From the NCBI RefSeq assembly GCF_021365465.1, contig NZ_CP089932.1:4092001-4156000 (forward strand): 64,000 nt of DNA, given 5' to 3'. Positions 39,350 through 48,427 of the stretch are shown in pieces; within the stretch, counting starts at the first letter, position 1; every line of letters begins with the position of its first letter. The translations under genes were made by a program, and so were the position numbers. The stretch comes from Erwinia tracheiphila (GTDB lineage Bacteria > Pseudomonadota > Gammaproteobacteria > Enterobacterales > Enterobacteriaceae). Under the pieces are notes generated by a model. The model saw only the letters and a program-made list of their open reading frames with translations, was not told the origin of the DNA and searched no databases.

Positions 39350-40665
39350 GAGCCAGTACATAGATTTGTGTAATTGCCTGATTTTGACATGTTCAATCCA
39401 GCATCAAAAGCAGGTTAATTTATGGACGAAAAACAGTCGCAGGCCCTGGTTAACGAACTGGCCAAAAATCTCAAAACCCCTGACGATCTCAGCCAGTTTG
39501 AGCGTCTGCTGAAAAAAATCAGTGTCGGGGCGGCGCTCAACGCCGAAATGACCCGTCACCCCGGCGACGATAAAAATCAGCCAGAACCGGCGACCAACGC
39601 CCGCAACGGCTATTCTACAAAGACAGTGACCACCGGCGATGGCCCGCCGGAGCTGCGTACACCGCGCGATCGTGATGGCTCTTTCGAACCGCAACGGGTG
39701 AAGAAAAACCAGACCCGGAGCACCGGGATGGATAACCCGATCTTATCGTTGTACGCCAAAGGGATGACCACCCGCGAGATAGCGGCCGCGTTCAAAGAGC
39801 TGTATGACGCCGATGTCTCGCCAGCGCGGGTCTCAAAGGTAGCTGATGCCGTCATGGAGCAGATCACCGGATGGCAAAACCGGCCATTGGATGCCGTTTG
39901 TCCCATCGTTTACCCTGACTGTATCGTCCTGAAGGTCCGGCAGGACAGTCGCGTCATCAATAAATCCGTGTTCCTGGCGCCGGGCATCAATACCGAAGGC
40001 CGGAAAGAGCTTCCGGGGATGTGGCTGGCTGAAAATGAAGGTGCAAAGTTCTGGCTGAACGTGCTGACGGAACTTAAAAATCGCGGCCTTCAGGACATCC
40101 TGATTGCCTGCGTGGATGGCCTGAAGGGCTTCCCGGATGCGATAAACAGCGTCTATCCGCAGACTCACATCCAGCTGTGCATCATCCACATGGTGCGTAA
40201 CCGCCTGAAATACGTGGCGTGGAAGGACTACAAAGCGGTCACGGGCGGGCTGAAAACCGTTTATCAGGCACCAACAGAAGCTGCCGCACGGATGGCGCTG
40301 GATGCGTTCGCCGAAGAATGGGATGACAAATATCCACAAATCAGCAAAAGCTGGCGTGCGCACGGGGAAAACCTCAATACGTTCTTCGGCTATCCGTCTG
40401 ACATCCGAAAAGCTATCTACACCACGAATGCCATTGAGTCGCTGAACAGCGTGATCCGTGCCGCCATTAAGAAACGCAAGGTATTCCCGACGGATGACTC
40501 AGTGCGAAAGGTTATTTACCTGGCAATCCAGTCGGCATCGAAAAAATGGAGTATGCCGGTCCAGAACTGTCGGCTGGCGATGAGCCGCTTTATTATTGAG
40601 TTCGGTGACCGCCTGAGCGTTCACCTTTGACGTGGTGGCAGTTACACAGAATTATTTACAGGGTC
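39350..40665 (+). mobile_element. IS256-family element, copy 2, chimera of two subtypes
   Basis: 1316 bp. The left end GAGCCAGTACATAGATTTG is that of copy 1; the right end, reversed GACCCTGTAAATAATTCTG, is that of copy 3. The switch lies in GTGTTCCT (39968-39975): upstream follows copy 1, downstream is almost identical to copy 3 (698 bases each to the end, only a few differences noticed). Flanks GGCTAACC (left) and AAAAATAT (right) are not a duplication, so this is not a plain insertion but probably the product of recombination between two copies. Confidence 0.93.
39422..40630 (+). CDS. IS256-family transposase, copy 2 (chimeric)
   Basis: 402 residues, uninterrupted. Residues 1-182 resemble copy 1 (MDEKQSQALVNELAKNLKTP), residues 183-402 match copy 3 (GINTEGRKELPGMWLAENEG onward) with a few exceptions such as YPQ for YLQ and RNRLK for RNSLK. 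DDE residues present: YPDCIVL, CVDGLKGF, NAIESLNSV. It may be active. Confidence 0.95.
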   Translation: MDEKQSQALVNELAKNLKTPDDLSQFERLLKKISVGAALNAEMTRHPGDDKNQPEPATNARNGYSTKTVTTGDGPPELRTPRDRDGSFEPQRVKKNQTRSTGMDNPILSLYAKGMTTREIAAAFKELYDADVSPARVSKVADAVMEQITGWQNRPLDAVCPIVYPDCIVLKVRQDSRVINKSVFLAPGINTEGRKELPGMWLAENEGAKFWLNVLTELKNRGLQDILIACVDGLKGFPDAINSVYPQTHIQLCIIHMVRNRLKYVAWKDYKAVTGGLKTVYQAPTEAAARMALDAFAEEWDDKYPQISKSWRAHGENLNTFFGYPSDIRKAIYTTNAIESLNSVIRAAIKKRKVFPTDDSVRKVIYLAIQSASKKWSMPVQNCRLAMSRFIIEFGDRLSVHL

Positions 40666-40674
40666 AAAAATATT

Positions 40675-40800
40675 GCCGGGTGGATCTTAACTCTTCCCGG
40701 CTTATTTTTATTTAATTGCCGCCGTTCAGTCCACTAAACAACCACGTCCTTAACCACCTGTTAAGCCGGAAGCGATTTCCACGATCCTTCCGGCTTTTTT
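40675..40800 (+). terminator. Two terminator-like hairpins after IS256 copy 2
   Basis: First: GCCGGG (40675-40680) with CCCGGC (40696-40701) followed by TTATTTTTATTT. Second and stronger: AAGCCGGAAG (40763-40772) with CTTCCGGCTT followed by a T-run (40788-40800). They point to the plus strand and probably belonged to a gene now lost at this rearranged joint. Confidence 0.7.
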
Positions 40801-40844
40801 ATTTTAGCCGCCTGCTGTCTGCTCCACGGTGAGGATAAGACACC

Positions 40845-41336
40845 CTTTATCGATCCTGACCATGACCGGGCAGGTCTGTATATCGCATCTTGAGGAATGT
40901 AAACTAATAAAATTCCTGCAAAATGCTTTTATGGACGCGCTCGCAGATGCCGTTGGTCTGCAGGGACATCGCCTTCGTTTTCGTATGGTCGATATCGTTG
41001 ATGGTCAGACAGAGCTGATAATCATGTTGCTCTGCTTTACCGCGGTACTCTGTGCCCCTGTCGGTCAGTCTTCTCAGCACCGACAGCCCCTGAGCCTCAC
41101 AGAACCGCAGTACCCGATCATTAAGCAGGTCGGTGGCGGTGATCGGCGTTTTACTCGTATAAGGCTTGCAGTGCGCCACTTTCGGGTAGGTATCCACGAA
41201 CGTCTGCGGGTAGGTACGGCCCACACCGTTCAGATCGCCAGCACAGAAGGTGTCCTGCGACCCCAGATAACCCGGGTGAGCCGTTTCGATTTCGCCGCTG
41301 GCCTCACTATCATGCGTTTTTTTCGTAAGCGTTGAG
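40845..41336 (-). mobile_element. IS481-family transposase fragment
   Basis: Minus strand reads GEIETAHPGYLGSQDTFCAG, QTFVDTYPKVAHCKPYTSKT, TDLLNDRVLRFCEAQGL, LTDRGTEYRGKAEQHDYQ, TKAMSLQTNGICERVHKSI; these are IS481 blocks with the DDE residues Asp (VDTYPKV), Asp (LTDRGTEY) and Glu (GICERVH). The N-terminal helix-turn-helix part and the C-terminus after ILQEFY-stop are missing. No terminal repeats were found. Confidence 0.85.
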
Positions 41337-41339
41337 CAC

Positions 41340-41790
41340 CGGTAAGCACAATACCTTCTTCTGGCAACTTTTCCCTCAGGCGCTTTCAGGCGGTTACGGA
41401 AGTTCTCCAGATCGTGCCGTTGCCAGATGGCGCGCACGCCGCTTCCCGCTTCACCGTCAGCAGGAAGTCGATGGCATGGCCATCAGTATCGACCGCCCGG
41501 TACAGATATTTCCAGCGGCCCCTGCCCTGGATATACGTTTCGTCCATTCTCCACCGACGACCAGCAGCACGTTTATGCCGGCGGAACGCCCTGTCCAGCA
41601 GCGGCACCATGCGGATGACCCTCCGGTGAAGGGTGAACCATAATGCCCCGCTCAACCATCATTTCCTCCAGATTTCGCAGGCTGAGTGAATAAGTCAGAG
41701 ACCAGCGGACGCACTGAGCAATAATATCAACGGGATAATGGAGGCATTTGAACGCTCTTCGGATCAAGGGTATGGTCGGGAGTATCACAA
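41340..41790 (-). mobile_element. IS6-family transposase fragment (second subtype)
   Basis: Minus strand N-terminal part of an IS6 transposase: RRAFKCLHYPVDIIAQCVRW, YSLSLRNLEEMMVERGIMV, frameshift, RMVPLLDRAFRRHKRAAGRR, WRMDETYIQGRGRWKYLYR, AVDTDGHAIDFLLTVKREA. It ends abruptly and runs into the IS481 fragment at about 41340, so one IS cut the other. Confidence 0.83.
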
Positions 41791-41820
41791 AAACGTCATA
41801 TTACCTGACGACGCCTTAAT

Positions 41821-41984
41821 GCGACAGAACGGATTGAAGTCATGCGGACACTGCGTAAAGGACAGCCGGAGAACCCTTACTTCGGGCATCCCCTGGACGA
41901 GATGCGTCTGGTGAGCAGATTTGGAAATTAAGACCTTTCAGTAATACTGAAAAGCTGCATCATCGTGACATTTGCAACAGTGCC
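41821..41984 (+). mobile_element. IS6-family right-end fragment
   Basis: The last part of a plus-strand IS6 transposase (EVMRTLRKGQPENPYFG, DEMRLVSRFGN, stop) and the right terminal repeat TTTGCAACAGTGCC (41971-41984). It resembles the end of the IS6 remnant at 32.4 kb. It lies tail to head against the other IS6 fragment, with a short unassigned stretch between. Confidence 0.83.
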
Positions 41985-41987
41985 AAA

Positions 41988-42824
41988 TTATTTAACCTGC
42001 CTGTATTTAAATGCATAGCGCTCAATAATATTAATCCCGGAGTCTAATAACAGAGCAAACAGAGTAAGTAACAGCGTTCCGGCCAGGATGGTATTGATAT
42101 CAAAACTTCCTTCAGCCTGAAGAATTAAATATCCAATTCCCCGGTAAGAACCTAAATATTCCCCCACAACTGAACCGACGAAAGCCAGGCCGATAGACAT
42201 ATGCAAACTTGAGAATACCCATGATGTGGCGGATGGAAGGTAAATCGTCATTAGTTGTTGGCGTTTATTTGCTCCCAGCATACGGATATTGTCCAGCAGA
42301 ACAGAGTTAACGTCACGGACCCCCTGCCATACGTTAAAAAAGACGACAAAAAATACCAGGGTGATAGCGAAAGCCACTTTTGACCAGATACCAAGTCCAA
42401 ACCACATAGCAAATATTGGGGCGAGGATCACACGCGGCAATGAGTTTAATGCTTTGATATAAGGTGAGAAAATTGCCGATAAAAGCGGATTAATCCCCAG
42501 AAAAAGTCCCACCGTCATTCCCATCGCCGTACCAATGATAAATGCCAACAAGGTTTCAGCGAGTGTAATAATGAGATGAGGATAAATTTGCGCCGGAAAA
42601 TGTAACGACCAGAGAACATGGTCTCCCCAGACAATGTCCAGACCCCCTTCACCTTCAGTAAACCATTGCCATAGGATGATAACCACACGCTGAGGATCTC
42701 CAAAGAAAAACGCCAGCTGCGGATCCAACGAGGCTACTTCCCAAGCGGCAAGCGCACAGCAGAATACGGACAGTTTCCCCAGTACAAGCATGGCTGGTTT
42801 CATTTCGGAATTTTTATTACTCAT
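41988..42824 (-). CDS. ABC transporter permease (SsuC/TauC/NrtB-like)
   Basis: 278 residues with about six membrane helices; the family signature for binding the ATPase (EAA loop) lies in NIRMLGANKRQQLMTIYLPS (about 180-199), and other typical parts are YIKALNSLPRVILAPIFAMW and GLAFVGSVVGEYLGSYRGIG. This is the permease of nitrate/sulfonate/taurine-type importers. The start overlaps the ATPase gene by 8 bases. The ATPase is split by IS91 and the N-terminus of its gene is lost, and no substrate-binding gene is seen, so the permease is orphaned. Its stop is 3 bases from an IS6 end. Confidence 0.9.
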   Translation of the reverse strand: MSNKNSEMKPAMLVLGKLSVFCCALAAWEVASLDPQLAFFFGDPQRVVIILWQWFTEGEGGLDIVWGDHVLWSLHFPAQIYPHLIITLAETLLAFIIGTAMGMTVGLFLGINPLLSAIFSPYIKALNSLPRVILAPIFAMWFGLGIWSKVAFAITLVFFVVFFNVWQGVRDVNSVLLDNIRMLGANKRQQLMTIYLPSATSWVFSSLHMSIGLAFVGSVVGEYLGSYRGIGYLILQAEGSFDINTILAGTLLLTLFALLLDSGINIIERYAFKYRQVK

Positions 42825-43174
42825 GATGGGATAAATTATGTTGGTAACTTTTCAGTACTTCGTCACAAAGTACATTCCAGATATCCTTATGTAGCCCGAC
42901 AAACTTTGGATCGGTACGAATTTCTGTTACATCACGTGGGCGCGCCAGCGGGACTGAAAATTCGCCTATTGGGCGTGTACCTGGCCCGGCCGAAAGGACA
43001 ATAACCCGATCAGCCAGAGCAATGGCTTCGTCCAGATCATGCGTTATGAACAGTACAGCACTACGTTTTTTTTCCCAGAGTACGAGCAATTCGTTTTCCA
43101 TTAACTGACGGGTTTGAATATCCAGCGAAGAAAAAGGTTCGTCCATCAAGATAATGTCAGGATCAAGAATGAAC
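42817..43174 (-). pseudogene. ABC transporter ATPase, C-terminal half (split by IS91)
   Basis: Reads FILDPDIILMDEPFSSLDIQ (Walker B), ITHDLDEAIALADRVIVLSA (H-loop), then GEFSVPLARPRDVTEIRTDP to the stop. It starts exactly at the GAAC that borders the IS91 element. Joining to 45074 restores the frame ALAQTLM-FILDPD, so this and the N-terminal half are one interrupted gene. Confidence 0.92.
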
Positions 43175-43283
43175 ATAGCGCCCTTACAGGGCGAGCGTCA
43201 CGGCTCTGCCGTTCCGAGGGTGTTCATGACCGGCTCACAGCTTTATACTCTGCGGTATGTTAATTTCTCAGGAAATCATTCAC

Positions 43284-43702
43284 ATGGCCCGTAGCAAAGC
43301 CCCCAGAAAGCGTAAACCCACGCCCTCGTCCCGACGCGCTATACCCGGATATCCTAAGCGTTTTCTGGTGTCCATTCCGCCCCGGAGCGATTATGACGAC
43401 CCCGACGAGTTTTTTACGACACTCCGCAGGATGCCATTCGTCACTGTGTCCACCTGGGGCCACAGTTTTTCCTCGATACACACTTCGACCCGCCTCTCGT
43501 CTGCATCATCCGCGGCTTTGAGCCGCCTGACTCACCCGACGGCGATGTCGTCCTTGAGTCCATGCCAGCCGATGTGTTTATTATCGCCACAGAATCCGGC
43601 ATGCTGCCGGTGACCTTCGCTCCCTGGGATAAACACACCGACAACTGGGCCGATGACTGTGACGACTGGCACTATAATACCGGTGCCACTGCAGAGCGAT
43701 AA
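43284..43702 (+). pseudogene. IS91 accessory gene (ORF121-like), frameshifted
   Basis: Starts MARSKAPRKRKPTPSSRRAI like the small gene before the IS91 transposase, continues PKRFLVSIPPRSDYDDPDEF, then loses frame by one base at about 43420. The rest reads TPQDAIRHCVHLGPQFFLDT, VLESMPADVFIIATESGM and DKHTDNWADDCDDW to a stop at 43702, eight bases before the transposase start. The function of this gene is unclear; IS91 can move without it. Confidence 0.8.
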
Positions 43703-43710
43703 TCCGCCGC

Positions 43711-44925
43711 ATGTATATCCCGCGCCCGGCAAAACTGCTGTTCACCACTGATGACGCCTGGAACCGGTATATGGATAAACACGGGGACACCCTCAGCCCC
43801 TGGACCGTACTCTGCGTCGAGCGCATGCTCGCCTGCGGCACTGCTGCCATGGGGGTGAAGCGATACTGCTGCGCCTCCCCGGACTGCACCCACACCCGCT
43901 TCTTCTGCCAGACCTGTAAATCAAAAGGCTGCAGCTCCTGCGGACATAAGGCCACGGAGCAGTGGATTACAGAGCAACAGCAAATTCTGCCCGACTGCGA
44001 CTGGCAGCATATCACCTTCACCATGCCCCATCTGCTGTGGCCCTTTTTCAACAATAACTGGCCTCTGCTCAATGCCCTGTTCCGCGCAGCCACCCGCGCC
44101 ATGCTCCGCTGGGCCAGAAAACAGGGTGTGGAAGTCGGTATCTTCTGCGCCCTGCACACCTACGGTCGCCAGCTCAACCAGCATCCCCACATTCATCTCT
44201 CCGTCACCCGCGGCGGGCTTGATATTAAACACGGCGTATGGCGCGACCTCTTCTTTAAAAAGCATGCCGTGGAGGAAATCTGGCGCGGAGCCGTCATCCG
44301 GCTGCTGCGCCACAGCTATGACCTGATTAACCCCGGCAGGCTGCCGGGGCTGGGGCATATCCACGACAAAAAACAGTGGCTGCGCTATCTGCAGGCGCAG
44401 TACGGGCGCCGCTGGAAGGTCCACTTCGCGAAGAAGACCCGGGGGGCCTGGCGGAGCGTCAAATATCTGGGCCGGTACCTGAAACGGCCCCCCGTGTCGG
44501 CGGCGAAGCTGAGGCACTACAGCGGCGGCGCGGTGGTGCACCACTATTACGACCACCGTACGCAGCAGTACCGGCAGCAGACGCTGACGCAGGAAGATAT
44601 GATCGGACGTTATATCAGCCATATCCCGGCGAAGCATTTTAAGATGGTGCGTTATTACGGTTTTTTATCAAACCGTAAACGGGGTAGCCTGCTGCCGAAG
44701 GTGTATGAAGCCCTGGAGATGGAAGCGCGGAAAAAACCGGAGAAGCCCGGCTTCGCCGCGCTGATGAAAGAATTTCTGCGCACGGATCCGTACAAATGCA
44801 TTCTGTGCGGCAACCGACTGCGCTTCAGCAGTGCGCAGGCCGGGAGGCACGCGTCGGAGTTGGTGGCAGAAAGACTGCATAACATCGACCGGAAACGATG
44901 GCTTCTGGCACAGACTGCGGGATAA
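43711..44925 (+). CDS. IS91-family Y2 transposase
   Basis: 404 residues. N-terminal zinc-binding cysteines (RYCCASPDCTHTRFFCQTCK, GCSSCGHK), HUH metal motif in QHPHIHLSVTRGG (His160 and His162) and the double-tyrosine motif KYLGRYLKRPP (Tyr252 and Tyr256). It looks intact and possibly active. Rolling-circle transposases of this kind can carry neighbouring DNA by one-ended transposition. Confidence 0.94.
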   Translation: MYIPRPAKLLFTTDDAWNRYMDKHGDTLSPWTVLCVERMLACGTAAMGVKRYCCASPDCTHTRFFCQTCKSKGCSSCGHKATEQWITEQQQILPDCDWQHITFTMPHLLWPFFNNNWPLLNALFRAATRAMLRWARKQGVEVGIFCALHTYGRQLNQHPHIHLSVTRGGLDIKHGVWRDLFFKKHAVEEIWRGAVIRLLRHSYDLINPGRLPGLGHIHDKKQWLRYLQAQYGRRWKVHFAKKTRGAWRSVKYLGRYLKRPPVSAAKLRHYSGGAVVHHYYDHRTQQYRQQTLTQEDMIGRYISHIPAKHFKMVRYYGFLSNRKRGSLLPKVYEALEMEARKKPEKPGFAALMKEFLRTDPYKCILCGNRLRFSSAQAGRHASELVAERLHNIDRKRWLLAQTAG

Positions 44926-45073
44926 GTGCGTCTGAAAAACAGCTTTCAGGTTAAAAACGCGCCGCAAATGCCATTTTATGACCATAACGTTCCCGATGGC
45001 ACATCATTACTGCATTACAGACACTGCTGCTCATGGTCAGGAAATTTTTAAAACGATGATTCAGTTTCCTAAC

Positions 45074-45438
45074 CATCAAGGTTTGCGCCAGGGCCACGCG
45101 TTTACGCATGCCTCCGGACAGTTGCGAAGGATAGTAATCTGCAACAACACTTAACCCTACGCGGGTTAACCATGACCTGCCCAGTGAATCAGATTCAGTC
45201 GCTGGCATCCCGCGATAACTCAATCCCAGCACCACATTTTCCAGAACAGTCAGCCATGGCAATAATATTTCATCCTGAAACATATAGCCTGCGTGTGAAT
45301 TAATACCGTCCAGCGGTTTGTCAAATACCGTAATTTTACCAGAAGAAGGTACGAGCAGGCCAGCGCAAAGCTTCTGTCGTATTCGCATCTGGCAAAAGGC
45401 GCACTGTGTGGCGACGGCCAGTGGCGGCAGATTGTCAC
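45074..45438 (-). pseudogene. ABC transporter ATPase, N-terminal half (truncated by IS256)
   Basis: Reads LCAGLLVPSSGKITVFDKPL, GYMFQDEILLPWLTVLENVV (Q-loop), YYPSQLSGGMRKRVALAQTL (ABC signature LSGGM) and ends at the IS91 border. The Walker A part before LCAGLLVPSSG is scrambled, and the gene is cut off by the left end of IS256 copy 3 at 45439. The transporter cannot be powered by this product. Confidence 0.88.
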
Positions 45439-46753
45439 GAGACTGTAATTAAAATTGTGTAATTGCCTGTTTTTGATATGTTCACTCCAACAATGGAGAC
45501 AGGAAAATTATGGACGAGAAGAAACTTAAGGCCCTTGCTGCTGAACTGGCCAAAGGCCTCAAAACTGAGGCCGGCCTTAATCAGTTTTCCCGCATGCTCA
45601 CGAAGCTGACCGTTGAAACGGCACGCAATGCAGAACTGACTGACCACCTCGGGCATGAGAAAAATGCCCCTAAAACCGGCACCAATACCCGCAACGGCTA
45701 CTCTTCGAAAACGCTGCTGTGCGACGACGGTGAAATCGGGCTAAACACGCCGCGCGACCGGGAAAATACCTTTGAACCTCAGCTGATTAAGAAGAATCAG
45801 ACGCGTATCGCGCAGATGGACAGCCAGATTTTATCCTTGTATGCCAAAGGCATGACCACGCGGGAAATCGTCGATACGTTCAAAGAGATGTACGATGCTG
45901 ATGTGTCACCGGCCCTGATATCAAAAGTCACGGATGCCGTTAAAGAGCAGGTCGCCGAATGGCAGAATCGCCAGCTGGATGCGCTCTATCCCATTGTTTA
46001 TCTGGACTGTATTGTTGTTAAGGTTCGTCAGAATGGCAGCGTGATTAACAAAGCGGTGTTCCTGGCGCCGGGCATCAATACCGAAGGCCGGAAAGAGCTT
46101 CCGGGGATGTGGCTGGCTGAAAATGAAGGTGCAAAGTTCTGGCTGAACGTGCTGACGGAACTTAAAAATCGCGGCCTTCAGGACATCCTGATTGCCTGCG
46201 TGGATGGCCTGAAGGGCTTCCCGGATGCGATAAACAGCGTCTATCTGCAGACTCACATCCAGCTGTGCATCATCCACATGGTGCGTAACAGCCTGAAATA
46301 CGTGGCGTGGAAGGACTACAAAGCGGTCACGGGCGGGCTGAAAACCGTTTATCAGGCACCAACAGAAGCGGCCGCACGGATGGCGCTGGATGCGTTCGCC
46401 GAAGAATGGGATGACAAATATCCACAAATCAGCAAAAGCTGGCGTGCGCACGGGGAAAACCTCAATACGTTCTTCGGCTATCCGTCTGACATCCGAAAAT
46501 CTATCTACACCACGAATGCCATTGAGTCGCTGAACAGCGTGATCCGTGCCGCCATTAAGAAACGCAAGGTATTCCCGACGGATGACTCAGTGCGAAAGGT
46601 TATTTACCTGGCAATCCAGTCGGCATCGAAAAAATGGAGTATGCCGGTCCAGAACTGTCGGCTGGCGATGAGCCGCTTTATTATTGAGTTCGGTGACCGC
46701 CTGAGCGTTCACCTTTGACGTGGTGGCAGTTACACAGAATTATTTACAGGGTC
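45439..46753 (+). mobile_element. IS256-family element, copy 3
   Basis: 1315 bp. Left end GAGACTGTAATTAAAATTG, right end reversed GACCCTGTAAATAATTCTG, both followed by TGTAA.TGCC. The flanks (ATTGTCAC on the left, GGAACCGG on the right) differ, so one side has been rearranged since insertion; the left side cuts the ABC ATPase gene, the right side lies 21 bases from the mqo stop. Confidence 0.92.
45510..46718 (+). CDS. IS256-family transposase, copy 3
   Basis: 402 residues, full length, N-terminus MDEKKLKALAAELAKGLKTE unlike copies 1 and 2. DDE: VYLDCIVVKV, CVDGLKGF, NAIESLNSV. From residue about 183 on it is nearly the same as the chimeric copy 2. The gene appears intact. Confidence 0.95.
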   Translation: MDEKKLKALAAELAKGLKTEAGLNQFSRMLTKLTVETARNAELTDHLGHEKNAPKTGTNTRNGYSSKTLLCDDGEIGLNTPRDRENTFEPQLIKKNQTRIAQMDSQILSLYAKGMTTREIVDTFKEMYDADVSPALISKVTDAVKEQVAEWQNRQLDALYPIVYLDCIVVKVRQNGSVINKAVFLAPGINTEGRKELPGMWLAENEGAKFWLNVLTELKNRGLQDILIACVDGLKGFPDAINSVYLQTHIQLCIIHMVRNSLKYVAWKDYKAVTGGLKTVYQAPTEAAARMALDAFAEEWDDKYPQISKSWRAHGENLNTFFGYPSDIRKSIYTTNAIESLNSVIRAAIKKRKVFPTDDSVRKVIYLAIQSASKKWSMPVQNCRLAMSRFIIEFGDRLSVHL

Positions 46754-46774
46754 GGAACCGGCCTTCTATTGTAT

Positions 46775-48427
46775 TTAAAGAGCCATATCGTGATGGTCTT
46801 TTGCAGCGGCTTTTTGTGGTTCAGCCTGCGCATTTGCCGGGCTGGTACTGTTCATTTGAATAACCGGTGGTTTTGTCAGTTGCAGTGTTGCAGCAGTGTT
46901 GTCCCAGACCTGCTGAGTCAGTGCAACATTACCATTTAGCTCCTGACCGAAGCTTAGTATGATCGCCTTGATTTTGCTCTGCCATTCTGGGGAATTGAAC
47001 TGCTCCGGGAACAACTTTTTAATCACGTTCAGAGTGATCGGAGCGGCCGTGGAAGCGCCAGGTGAAGCCCCCAGCAGTGCAGCAACGGTTTTCTGCTGGT
47101 CAGTCACCACTTCAGTACCGAGCTTCAGTAAACCACCTTTGTCTGCATCTTTTTTGATGATCTGCACGCGCTGCCCGGCCTGAATCAATTTCCAGTCTTC
47201 TTTACGAGCAGCAGGATAATACTCTTTAAGTGCAGCGAAGCGATCATCATCGTTCAGCATAACCTGACCAATCAGGTACTTAACCAGGTCAAAATTATCC
47301 ATTCCAACGTGCATCATTGGCATAAAGTTGCTGGTTGTAGTGGTTTTCAGCAGGTCCATGTAAGAACCATTTTTCAGGAACTTAGTTGAGAATGTTGCAA
47401 ATGGTCCAAACAACACCACGCGTTTTCCGTCAAGGAAACGGGCGTCCAGATGCGGTACAGACATTGGCGGTGCGCCAACGGAAGCCTGCCCATAGACTTT
47501 TTCTAAATGCTGGCTGGTAATTTGTGGATTTTCTGTCATCAGGAAAGAACCGCCTACAGGGAAACCGGCATAGTTATCCGCTTCAGGGATACCGGTTTTC
47601 TGAAGAAGTTTTAGCGCACCACCGCCTGCACCAATGAAGACATATTTCGCATCAACTTCGTGCTCTTTACCATCCTTCAGATCGGTAACGGTGACGTGCC
47701 ATGAATTATCCGAATTACGTTTAAATCCGGTCACTTCGGTTGACGTTTCCAGCTTGAAGTTATCGTGCTTTTTAAGGCTGCCAATGAGCTGACGGGTAAT
47801 TTCACCATAGTTAACGTCAGTGCCAACAGGCGTCCAGGTTGCAGCCACTTTCTGCTGCGGATCGCGCCCTTCCATAATCAGCGGTGCCCATTGCGCAATC
47901 TGTTTATGGTCGGTAGAGAACTGCATGCCCTGGAAAAGCGTAGTTTGTTGCAAGGCTTTATAACGTCTGGTCAGATAATCAACATTTTTGTCACCCCAGA
48001 CAAAACTCATGTGTGGGGTAGAATTGATAAAGGAATGCGGGTCCTGTAACACGCCACGTTGAACCTGCGAGGTCCAGAACTGGCGCGAAATCATAAATAA
48101 TTCGTTAATTTCCAGCGCCTTACTGAAATTAATTGAACCGTCCTGGCGTTCTGGTGTGTAATTCAGTTCCATATTGGCTGAGTGACCAGTACCCGCATTG
48201 TTCCAGCCGTTAGAGGACTCCAGCGCAACGCCATCGAGCTTTTCCACCATCAACTGCTTCCAGTCCGGCTGAAGTTCCTGTAACCAGGTTCCCAGAGAAG
48301 CACTCATGATACCGCCGCCAATCAACAGAACATCGGTTTTTTCTGCTGTATTTTCGGCATAGGTCGAGCTACATGCCAGTAACGTGGCAAGAGAGATGAC
48401 TTGAGAAATTTTACTTAATGTATTCAT
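46775..48427 (-). CDS. mqo: Malate:quinone oxidoreductase
   Basis: 550 residues (E. coli 548). Membrane-associated FAD enzyme oxidising malate to oxaloacetate with quinone as acceptor. An N-terminal hydrophobic stretch ([15 protein letters not shown]), FAD-binding [15 protein letters not shown] (about 32-46), [20 protein letters not shown] (about 71-90) and a late [17 protein letters not shown]. The alanine/proline-rich tail ([18 protein letters not shown]) resembles that of E. coli. IS256 copy 3 ends 21 bases beyond the stop. In E. coli mqo is at another locus, which supports a rearrangement here. Confidence 0.96.
   Translation of the reverse strand: MNTLSKISQVISLATLLACSSTYAENTAEKTDVLLIGGGIMSASLGTWLQELQPDWKQLMVEKLDGVALESSNGWNNAGTGHSANMELNYTPERQDGSINFSKALEINELFMISRQFWTSQVQRGVLQDPHSFINSTPHMSFVWGDKNVDYLTRRYKALQQTTLFQGMQFSTDHKQIAQWAPLIMEGRDPQQKVAATWTPVGTDVNYGEITRQLIGSLKKHDNFKLETSTEVTGFKRNSDNSWHVTVTDLKDGKEHEVDAKYVFIGAGGGALKLLQKTGIPEADNYAGFPVGGSFLMTENPQITSQHLEKVYGQASVGAPPMSVPHLDARFLDGKRVVLFGPFATFSTKFLKNGSYMDLLKTTTTSNFMPMMHVGMDNFDLVKYLIGQVMLNDDDRFAALKEYYPAARKEDWKLIQAGQRVQIIKKDADKGGLLKLGTEVVTDQQKTVAALLGASPGASTAAPITLNVIKKLFPEQFNSPEWQSKIKAIILSFGQELNGNVALTQQVWDNTAATLQLTKPPVIQMNSTSPANAQAEPQKAAAKDHHDMAL

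Larger units (their letters stand above)
43175..45073 (+). mobile_element. IS91-family element (rolling-circle), inserted at GAAC
   Basis: About 1.9 kb inserted directly after GAAC (43171-43174) in the ABC ATPase gene, the tetranucleotide reported for IS91 (GAAC/CAAG), with no target duplication. At the left end the inverted arms GCGCCC-TTAC-AGGGCG (43179-43194) form a hairpin, probably part of a terminal site. It carries a transposase and the small upstream gene of IS91. The right boundary is fixed only by restoring the ATPase frame (about 45073). Confidence 0.88.

Noticed and set aside
43921..44637. 238-codon frame on the minus strand
   Set aside because: Antisense to the IS91 transposase; no independent support.
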